Origin: Streptomyces griseorubiginosus
Lineage (GTDB): Bacteria > Actinomycetota > Actinomycetes > Streptomycetales > Streptomycetaceae
Direction of reading: 5' to 3'
Assembly (NCBI RefSeq): GCF_017614965.1
Contig: NZ_WVUG01000009.1
Location: forward strand, 1-64,000
DNA length: 64,000 bases
The notes beneath the pieces are model-generated. The model saw only the letters and a list, made by a program, of their open reading frames with translations. It searched no databases and was not told the origin of the DNA. Below are positions 58,191 through 64,000 of this stretch, one piece after another. Positions within the stretch are counted from its first letter, which is position 1; the number at the start of each line of letters is the position of its first letter. A program made the translations under genes and the position numbers.

Positions 58191-59231
58191 GTGATCGTCT
58201 GGATCAACGGCGCGTTCGGTGCGGGAAAGACGACCACCGCACGGGAGCTGATCGAACTGATCCCGAACAGCACGCTCTTCGACCCCGAGGTCATCGGCGG
58301 GGGACTGACACACCTGCTGCCTGCCAAGCACCTCGCCGAGGTCGGTGACTACCAGGACCTGCCGATCTGGCGGCGCATGGTGATCGACACGGCGGCCGCC
58401 CTGCTCGCCGAGCTCGGCGGAACCCTCGTGGTCCCCATGACCCTGCTGCGCCAGGAGTACCGCGACGAGATCTTCGGCGGCCTCGCCGCCCGCAGGATCG
58501 GCGTCCGGCATGTCCTCCTCACCCCGGCCGAAACGATCCTGCGGGAGCGTATAGCCACCCGGGAGGTCCCGCCCGACCTCCCCGACGGCGAGATACGCGT
58601 ACGGCAGTGGTCGTACGACCACATCGAGCCGTACCGCGGCGCCCTCGACTCCTGGCTCACGGCGGACGCCTATCCCGTCGACAACGGCACGCTGACGCCG
58701 TACGAGACGGCGGTGCGGATCGCGGAGGCGGTCAGGTCGGGGGAGGCAGTGGAATGTGACATAGTACAGACCCCCGAACCCACCGCCGAGACCCTCGCGG
58801 CCGGCGTCCTGCTCTTCGACGAGCAGGACCGTTTCCTCCTCGTCGACCCCACCTACAAGCCCGGCTGGGAGTTCCCCGGCGGGGTCGTCGAACCCGGCGA
58901 GGCGCCCGCCCGCGCGGGTATGCGCGAGGTCGCCGAGGAGACCGGGATCCACCTCGTCGACGTGCCGCGGTTGCTGGTCGTCGACTGGGAGGCGCCCGTG
59001 CCGCCGGGATTCGGCGGGCTGCGGCTGCTGTTCGACGGCGGCCGCCTCGACTCCGCGGAGGCGGCCCGGTTGCTGCTGCCGGGGCCGGAGTTGCGTGAGT
59101 GGCGGTTCGTCAGCGAGGCCGAGGCCGCCGACCTGTTGCCGCCGGTGCGCTACGAGCGGCTGCGCTGGGCGCTGCGGGCCCGCGAGCGCGGGGCGGCGCT
59201 GTATCTGGAGGCGGGCGTCCCGATGGGCTGA
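58191..59231 (+). CDS. P-loop kinase-NUDIX hydrolase fusion
   Basis: 346 residues from the GTG at 58191, with GGGGGAG four bases upstream. Residues 1-175 form an AAA/nucleoside-kinase-like domain with Walker A INGAFGAGKTTTARELIELI, a LVVPMTLLRQEYRDEI strand and the lid helix RERIATREVPPDLP. Residues 195-346 form a NUDIX domain with the complete box GGVVEPGEAPARAGMREVAE followed by ETGI. The two enzymes in one chain suggest phosphorylation of a small substrate plus cleavage of a nucleoside-diphosphate derivative. The natural substrates are unknown. The gene stands alone between a small secreted protein and a convergent kinase-fold gene. Confidence 0.82.
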   Translation: MIVWINGAFGAGKTTTARELIELIPNSTLFDPEVIGGGLTHLLPAKHLAEVGDYQDLPIWRRMVIDTAAALLAELGGTLVVPMTLLRQEYRDEIFGGLAARRIGVRHVLLTPAETILRERIATREVPPDLPDGEIRVRQWSYDHIEPYRGALDSWLTADAYPVDNGTLTPYETAVRIAEAVRSGEAVECDIVQTPEPTAETLAAGVLLFDEQDRFLLVDPTYKPGWEFPGGVVEPGEAPARAGMREVAEETGIHLVDVPRLLVVDWEAPVPPGFGGLRLLFDGGRLDSAEAARLLLPGPELREWRFVSEAEAADLLPPVRYERLRWALRARERGAALYLEAGVPMG

Positions 59232-59262
59232 AGCCCACCTCCGGGCCACCGGGCGCCTGCCA

Positions 59263-60327
59263 CTACGCGGAGAACGTGGAGCTGTTGTAGGCGAGGCGGA
59301 GTTCCTCGTACGGGTAGGGGGTGAGCCTGCTCTCGGTCCGCAGCCGGCCGAGGAAGCCGTTGAAGACGGCGGTGAGCGTGGCGTCCCGCGCGATGATCGC
59401 GGCGGCCGCCTCGGGGACGCCGTCGGCGTGCGCCCCGACCGCGCAGGCCCGTACGAAGGCCTCCCGCTCCTGCCGGTCGTAGCCGTACAGGGCGGTGACG
59501 AGCCAGTTCACCAGGTACGCCCGGGAGTAGGCGAGGTCGTAGTCGCGGTGCCGGTCGAAGAAGGCGCGCTCCTGCCGGGCGAGCCGGAAGCGGGGGCCGA
59601 AGGCGAGGCCGTGGTCGGAGAGGTAGAACTGGTCGCCGTCGGTGAGGATGTTCTGGAAGTGCACGTCGAAATGCAGGAGTTCATGGTCCCGGAGGAAGGC
59701 GGTCACCTCACGCAGCCACTCGTCCACCCGGGCGCAGGTGCGATCCGCCTCCCCGGTACGCACCCGTGCGTCGAACCAGTCGTGGAGGGTGTGCGGGACG
59801 TACTCCAGGAACAGGGTGAGGCTGGAGGCCGCCGTGCGCAGGGCGTCGAGGCGCTCGCGGACCTGGGGTGAGCCGCCCCAGTACGCGACCGTCCCTTCCA
59901 CGTCGGCCAGTTCCTCGGGAAGCGGCCGCACGGCGTCCGGCAGCACCCGCCAGTGGTGCATCAGCGGGAACCCCGGGAAGCGGTCGGCCAGCGCCCAGTT
60001 CGTCGTCATGGCGTGCGCGGCCAGCTCACGCCAGGCGCCGAAGCCCGGGCTGCGGCCGGTGCCGTAGTGGCAGCCCGGCGGCAGCTGGAAGAGGTTCCCG
60101 GTGGAGCGGGCGTTCTCGGGCCGCAACTCGACGTCGGTGACCGGCACCCGCTTCACGAACACCCGCCGGCCCGCCACCTCGACCAGCGTCGAGCGTCCGC
60201 CGATCCCGACACCGAGGGGCGTCCCCGACTCGACCAGGTCCGCCAGCTCGCGGTCGCCGAGCAGGGACAGGGCGGTGGCGATCTCGGCGTGAGCGGTACG
60301 GCGTGCGGCAACGGACATGCCCTCCAT
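59263..60327 (-). CDS. Protein-kinase-fold (aminoglycoside-phosphotransferase-like) protein
   Basis: 354 residues from the ATG at 60327 (an ATG at 60318 is the alternative). It has a kinase-like fold: glycine-rich VGIGGRSTLVEVAGRRVFVK with the ATP Lys near residue 55, catalytic loop LLHFDVHFQNILTDG (H-x-D-x4-N) near 220, and metal-binding SDHGLAFGPRF in place of DFG. Between the lobes lies a long insertion with LPPGCHYGTGRSPGFGAWRE. The acceptor may be a small molecule or a protein; no resistance phenotype can be claimed. It lies 2 bp from the MBL gene on the same strand, so the two are co-transcribed. Confidence 0.75.
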   Translation of the reverse strand: MEGMSVAARRTAHAEIATALSLLGDRELADLVESGTPLGVGIGGRSTLVEVAGRRVFVKRVPVTDVELRPENARSTGNLFQLPPGCHYGTGRSPGFGAWRELAAHAMTTNWALADRFPGFPLMHHWRVLPDAVRPLPEELADVEGTVAYWGGSPQVRERLDALRTAASSLTLFLEYVPHTLHDWFDARVRTGEADRTCARVDEWLREVTAFLRDHELLHFDVHFQNILTDGDQFYLSDHGLAFGPRFRLARQERAFFDRHRDYDLAYSRAYLVNWLVTALYGYDRQEREAFVRACAVGAHADGVPEAAAAIIARDATLTAVFNGFLGRLRTESRLTPYPYEELRLAYNSSTFSA

Positions 60328-60329
60328 GG

Positions 60330-61025
60330 TCAGGGTGACAGCGGGTACCTGTCCGCCGATCGGCGAAGTGTGGTGGCCGCGTGGCCGATCACCGGATCCC
60401 CGTGCCCGAAGCAGGCCGTGTCGGAGTCGAGCTCCGCGAGACGGTGGAAGGACCTGACGGCGCGGGCCCGGTCGAGGTTGAAGACGCCGGGCATCACGGT
60501 GCCGTCGGGCGGGGCGGCGGCCACCGCGTCCCCGGTGAACAGCACACGGTGGCGCGGAAGATGGAGCGCGATGCTGCCGTCGGTGTGGCCGGGCACGTGG
60601 ACGACGTGCGCTCCGCCGCCGAAGTCGAGGACGTCACCGTCGGACAGCTCGCCCACCTTCGCGGGGCGCGGCCAGGGAACGCGGGGGAGGCGCCGGGCCG
60701 CCCGCGCATGCACCGGGCGCTCCCAGTCCTCCAACACCGGGGGTGCGCCCGGGAGTTCGCCCCGTACGACGGGCGCGTCCAGATGGTGGGCGAGCACCTG
60801 CGCGCCGCACCGTGCGGCCAACTCGCCCGCTCCGCCCACGTGATCCTCGTGGAAGTGGGTCAGCACGATGCGCCGTAGTCCGCCGAGGACCTTCGCGACG
60901 GCCGCCGCCGAGCCCGGCGGGCCCGCGTCGATCATCGTCAACTCCTCCCCGTCGCGCCACAGATACGCCTGGCCGACGGGGAAGCGGAGGAGATGGAGGC
61001 GGGGGAGAAGCTCGACGACGTCCAT
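60330..61025 (-). CDS. Metallo-beta-lactamase-fold hydrolase
   Basis: 231 residues from the ATG at 61025. Zinc motif THFHEDHVGG near residue 55, further ligands His in HVVHVPGHTDGSIAL near 142 and Asp in RVLFTGDAVAA near 162, and the last His in CFGHGDPVIGHA near 208 form the complete set. The fold covers glyoxalase II-like thioesterases, lactonases and others, and nothing indicates beta-lactam hydrolysis. It is the first gene of a pair with the kinase-fold protein, separated by 2 bp. Confidence 0.92.
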   Translation of the reverse strand: MDVVELLPRLHLLRFPVGQAYLWRDGEELTMIDAGPPGSAAAVAKVLGGLRRIVLTHFHEDHVGGAGELAARCGAQVLAHHLDAPVVRGELPGAPPVLEDWERPVHARAARRLPRVPWPRPAKVGELSDGDVLDFGGGAHVVHVPGHTDGSIALHLPRHRVLFTGDAVAAAPPDGTVMPGVFNLDRARAVRSFHRLAELDSDTACFGHGDPVIGHAATTLRRSADRYPLSP

Positions 61026-61087
61026 GAGGCCGACCGTAGAAGGGCCCCCGCCCGGCGGCGAGGGCCCTCGGCTGTCGGCAGAGCGGC

Positions 61088-62443
61088 TCAGCTCGCGGCG
61101 TAATTGCGCAGGAACAGCGCCTCGGCGACCGACAGACGCTCCAGCTCCTCGGGCGACACGCTCTCGTTGACCGCGTGGATCTGGGCCTCCGGCTCGCTCA
61201 GACCGATCAGCAGGATCTCCGCGTCGGGGTAGAGGGAGGCGAGGGTGTTGCACAGCGGGATGGAGCCGCCCTGACCGGCGTACTGCATCCGCGCGCCGGG
61301 GTAGGCGACCGCCATGGCCTCGGCCATCGCCGCGTACGCCGGGCTGGTCGTGTCGGCGCTGAAGGGCTGGCCCTGGCCGACCTGTTCGACGCTCACCCGG
61401 GCGCCCCACGGGGTGTGGGCCTCGATGTGGGCCTGCAGCAGCTTGGTCGCCTCGGCCGCGTCCACGCCCGGCGGGACGCGCAGGCTGACCAGGGCGCGGG
61501 CACCCGCCTGCACGGACGGGGTGGCGCCGACGACGGGCGGGCAGTCGATGCCGAGGACGGTGACGGCGGGACGCGCCCAGATGCGGTCGGCGACGGTGCC
61601 CGAACCGATCAGCTCCACACCGTCGAGCACCTTGGCGTCCCGGCGGAACTGCTCCTCGTCGTACTGCAGTCCCTCCCAGCGGTTCTCGGCGGTCAGCCCG
61701 TCCACGGTCGTCGAGCCGTCCTCCGCGCGCAGCGAGTCGAGGACGCGGATCAGCGCGGCCAGCGCGTCGGGAGCGGCGCCGCCGAACTGGCCGGAGTGCA
61801 GATTGCCCTCCAGGGTGTCCATCCGGACGCGGACCATGGTCATGCCGCGCAGGGTGGAGGTGACCGTCGGCAGCCCGGCGCGGAAGTTGCCCACGTCGCC
61901 GATGACGATGGTGTCGGCGGCGAGCAGTTCCGGGTGCTCCTCGGCGTAGCGCTCGAGACCGCCCGTACCCATCTCCTCCGAGCCCTCGGCGATCACCTTG
62001 ACGTGCACCGGGACGCCGCCGTTCGCCTTCAGGGCGCGCAGCGCGAGCAGGTGCATGATCACGCCGCCCTTGCAGTCGGCGGCCCCACGCCCGTACCAGC
62101 GGCCGTCCCGCTCGGTCAGTTCGAACGGCGGGCTCGTCCACGCCGTCTCGTCCAGCGGCGGCTGCACGTCGTAGTGGGCGTAGAGCAGGACGGTCCTGGC
62201 GCCCTCGGGGCCGGGCAGGCAGCCGTAGACGGACTGCGTGCCGTCGGGGGTGTCGATCACCGCCACGTCCTGGAAACCCTCGGTGCGCAGGGCGTCCGCG
62301 ACCCAGTTCGCGGCGCCCTCGCTCTCACTGCGGGGGAACTGGTCGAAGTCCGCCACCGACTTGAAGGCCACCAGCTCCGCGAGCTCGCTCTTGGCCCGCG
62401 GCATCAGCGAGGCGACGGTCTCGGCGACCGATTTCGACGACAT
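61088..62443 (-). CDS. M20-family dipeptidase
   Basis: 451 residues from the ATG at 62443, with GAGGAG eight bases upstream. The two-zinc site of M20/CNDP-like peptidases is complete: LLYAHYDVQPPLDETAW (first His and Asp), YGRGAADCKGGVIMH (bridging Asp), AEGSEEMGTGGLE (catalytic Glu and ligand Glu), GDVGNFRAGLP (Asp) and EAQIHAVNESVSPEE (last His). A lid/dimer domain lies in residues about 195-350. It cleaves dipeptides or similar amides in the cytosol. It is divergent from the geranylgeranyl-reductase-family gene. Confidence 0.93.
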   Translation of the reverse strand: MSSKSVAETVASLMPRAKSELAELVAFKSVADFDQFPRSESEGAANWVADALRTEGFQDVAVIDTPDGTQSVYGCLPGPEGARTVLLYAHYDVQPPLDETAWTSPPFELTERDGRWYGRGAADCKGGVIMHLLALRALKANGGVPVHVKVIAEGSEEMGTGGLERYAEEHPELLAADTIVIGDVGNFRAGLPTVTSTLRGMTMVRVRMDTLEGNLHSGQFGGAAPDALAALIRVLDSLRAEDGSTTVDGLTAENRWEGLQYDEEQFRRDAKVLDGVELIGSGTVADRIWARPAVTVLGIDCPPVVGATPSVQAGARALVSLRVPPGVDAAEATKLLQAHIEAHTPWGARVSVEQVGQGQPFSADTTSPAYAAMAEAMAVAYPGARMQYAGQGGSIPLCNTLASLYPDAEILLIGLSEPEAQIHAVNESVSPEELERLSVAEALFLRNYAAS

Positions 62444-62574
62444 GGGCACGCTCCTCGTGGGTGCGACGTTGTACGTGTGGATATGGGGATCCTCCCACAG
62501 TGGCCTGCGGCGACGTCCGCCGTAGGATGCGGGGGACAGGTGCGGCCTAGCCTTGATCGGAGCAGCGGACCATC

Positions 62575-63840
62575 GTGAGCGGCGACAACTCTTCGGCGGA
62601 CGACGTGCAGCGGGTGTGGGACGTCGTCGTGGTGGGCGCGGGACCCGCGGGGGCTTCGGCCGCCTATGCGGCGGCGGTCGCGGGGCGGCGCGTGCTGCTG
62701 CTGGAGAAGGCCGAGCTGCCCCGCTACAAGACCTGTGGCGGCGGCATCATCGGCCCCTCGCGCGACGCGCTGCCGCCCGGTTTCGAGCTGCCCTTCCGGG
62801 ACCGGGTGCACGCGGTCACCTTCTCCAACAACGGCCGCTTCACCCGTACCCGCCGCTCCAAGCAGATGCTGTTCGGGCTGATCAACCGCCCGGAGTTCGA
62901 CCAGCAGCTGGTGGAGCACGCCCAGAAGGCGGGCGCCGAGCTGCGTACGGGCGTCACCGTGCAGCGGGTCGAGCAGCACGGCTCGGCGGTGCCGGACCGG
63001 CGCACGGTCGCGGTGGTCCTGCAGGGCGGGGAGACGCTGCTCGCGCGGGCCGTCGTCGGCGCGGACGGCAGCGCCAGCCGGATAGGGGCGCACGTCGGGG
63101 TCAAGCTCGACCAGGTCGACCTCGGTCTGGAGGCGGAGATCCCGGTGCCGGAGACCGTCGCCGAGGACTGGCGGGGGCGGGTGCTGATCGACTGGGGGCC
63201 GATTCCCGGCAGTTACGGCTGGGTGTTCCCCAAGGGGGACACGCTGACGGTCGGTGTGATCTCGGCGCGGGGCGAGGGCGCCGCCACCAAGCGGTACTTG
63301 GAGGAGTTCGTCGGCCGGCTCGGGCTCGCCGGTTTCGAGCCCAGCATCTCCTCGGGGCATCTGACCCGGTGCCGGGCCGACGACTCCCCGCTGTCGCGGG
63401 GGCGGGTGCTGGTGTGCGGGGACGCGGCCGGGCTGCTGGAGCCGTGGACCCGCGAGGGCATCTCGTTCGCGCTGCGCTCGGGCCGGCTCGCCGGCGAGTG
63501 GGCGGTGCGGATCGCCGAGGCGCACGACGCGGTGGACGCCCGGCGCCAGGCGCTGAACTACGCGTTCGCGATCAAGGCCGGGCTCGGCGTCGAGATGAGC
63601 GTCGGCAAGCGCATGCTGATCGCGTTCGAACGCCGCCCGGGCCTCTTCCACGCGGCGCTGACCGGTTTCCGGCCCGCGTGGAACGCGTTCAAGGAGATCA
63701 CGCAGGGAGCGACGTCCCTGGGCGAGCTCGTCCGCACCCACCCCTTCGCCCAGCGGGCCCTGACCGCCCTGGACCGCCGCCCGGTGACCGCCGAGCCGGT
63801 GGAGACCACGGAGGCGGAGACCACCGAGGTCGGCTCCTGA
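62575..63840 (+). CDS. Geranylgeranyl-reductase-family FAD oxidoreductase
   Basis: 421 residues from the GTG at 62575. FAD motif VVVVGAGPAGASAAYAAAVA at residue 17, the family segment LPRYKTCGGGIIGPSRDALP near 48, RPEFDQQLVEHAQKAGAEL, and the second FAD motif VLVCGDAAGLLEPWTREGIS near 277 are clear. Members reduce double bonds of prenyl chains (menaquinone, archaeal-type lipids, chlorophyll precursors). Menaquinone side-chain saturation is the usual proposal in Streptomyces. It is followed by a convergent gene that runs off the window. Confidence 0.88.
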   Translation: MSGDNSSADDVQRVWDVVVVGAGPAGASAAYAAAVAGRRVLLLEKAELPRYKTCGGGIIGPSRDALPPGFELPFRDRVHAVTFSNNGRFTRTRRSKQMLFGLINRPEFDQQLVEHAQKAGAELRTGVTVQRVEQHGSAVPDRRTVAVVLQGGETLLARAVVGADGSASRIGAHVGVKLDQVDLGLEAEIPVPETVAEDWRGRVLIDWGPIPGSYGWVFPKGDTLTVGVISARGEGAATKRYLEEFVGRLGLAGFEPSISSGHLTRCRADDSPLSRGRVLVCGDAAGLLEPWTREGISFALRSGRLAGEWAVRIAEAHDAVDARRQALNYAFAIKAGLGVEMSVGKRMLIAFERRPGLFHAALTGFRPAWNAFKEITQGATSLGELVRTHPFAQRALTALDRRPVTAEPVETTEAETTEVGS

Positions 63841-63895
63841 CGGTGATCCGAGGCCCCCGGGCGGGCTCGGAGGCCGCGCGCCGCGGAGGGCGTGG

Positions 63896-64000
63896 TCACT
63901 TGGCGGTCTCGATGCGGAAGACCGGGTGGTCGGGGGCGATGCGGCGCAGGTCGGTGTCGGGGGAGTCGGGGCCGACGCCGCCGAAGAAGACGCCGACCTC
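63896..64000 (-). CDS. C-terminal end of an unidentified gene, cut by window edge
   Basis: The minus strand reads in from the right edge and ends with a TGA at 63896-63898. The 34 residues visible (ending DHPVFRIETAK) include a GGVGPDSPDTDLRR turn. Codon use is typical of the genome. Too little remains to name a family. Confidence 0.6.
   Translation of the reverse strand, partial: EVGVFFGGVGPDSPDTDLRRIAPDHPVFRIETAK

Noticed and set aside
60330-61025. Beta-lactamase
   Set aside because: The MBL fold is of the general hydrolase type, without signal peptide or class B marks.
1-64000. CRISPR arrays
   Set aside because: The only direct repeats seen are tandem without spacers (1157-1219, 1860-1897, 5706-5770); no cas genes.
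1-64000. tRNA or rRNA genes
   Set aside because: No cloverleaf-like segment or rRNA-like stretch was recognised in the intergenic regions by eye.

Overview
The window is chromosomal DNA of a high-GC actinomycete, almost certainly a Streptomyces or a very close relative. The evidence is the very high GC with G/C in nearly all third codon positions, frequent GTG starts, GTGA/ATGA start-stop overlaps, and many families typical of Streptomyces (DUF6214, DUF6421, DUF5134, DUF2630, a sugar ABC importer without its own ATPase, FprA-like reductase, an HVDL-type leader peptide). I see no rRNA, tRNA, CRISPR array, prophage or antibiotic gene cluster. Most of the window is ordinary housekeeping and accessory metabolism. 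The accessory signals are small relics, operators and repeats lying between the genes.

Layout. 1-9.4 kb: start of a biotin carboxylase, a HAD phosphatase and an Lrp regulator joined by a 3 x 21-bp repeat, a FUSC membrane protein, a lactonase, a CbiX-like protein, a BadF/NagK-type kinase translationally coupled to uracil-DNA glycosylase, an Asp-box beta-propeller and an Rv1733c-like membrane protein. 9.4-12.4 kb: the tail of an IS481-type transposase, an AidB-like acyl-CoA dehydrogenase divergent from a PaaX regulator with palindromes between them, and a broken CBM2 fragment. 12.4-17.7 kb: a giant CtpI-like P-type ATPase behind an Ala/Pro-rich partner. 17.7-29.6 kb: xanthine/uracil permease, FprA-like reductase, DUF6214, a DUF305 lipoprotein divergent from an LVIVD-repeat secreted protein, TetR, DUF2630, a variant HAD protein, a zinc-ribbon/PAP2 pair, DUF5134, and a FUSC exporter coupled to a MarR regulator.

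29.7-41.4 kb: a clan GH-A glycosidase with CBM35-like modules, VOC and GNAT proteins, a glycerophosphodiesterase, a tight DUF6421-SDR-threonine aldolase operon bracketed by two copies of a composite motif, a probably leaderless transglutaminase-like gene, a decayed B3/4 gene and a methyltransferase. 41.6-46.2 kb: an acyltransferase, a DUF4395/thioredoxin divergent pair, an HVDL leader peptide ahead of a flavin reductase, and etfB-etfA. 46.2-57.4 kb: a secreted EEP-fold phosphatase, an HpcH/HpaI-like lyase behind an inverted-repeat operator, then a sugar locus (LacI regulator, ROK kinase, secreted GH27 alpha-galactosidase, and a Tat-type lipoprotein binding protein with two permeases). 57.4-64 kb: small secreted and hypothetical proteins, a P-loop kinase-NUDIX fusion, a kinase-fold protein, an MBL hydrolase, an M20 dipeptidase, a geranylgeranyl-reductase-family flavoprotein and a gene cut off by the window edge.

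How the genes work together. The clearest unit is the galactoside locus: hydrolysis outside the cell by GH27, uptake by the SBP/permease set (ATPase presumably supplied in trans by an MsiK-type protein), phosphorylation by the ROK kinase, and possible control by the LacI protein through a GACAACGTTGTC palindrome. A second theme is acyl-CoA and electron-transfer metabolism (AidB-like dehydrogenase, PaaX, ETF). No clearly new system stands out. The items most worth following are the paired composite motif around the DUF6421 operon, the leader peptide of the flavin reductase, the 21- and 23-bp tandem repeats, and the CtpI-like ATPase with its companion.
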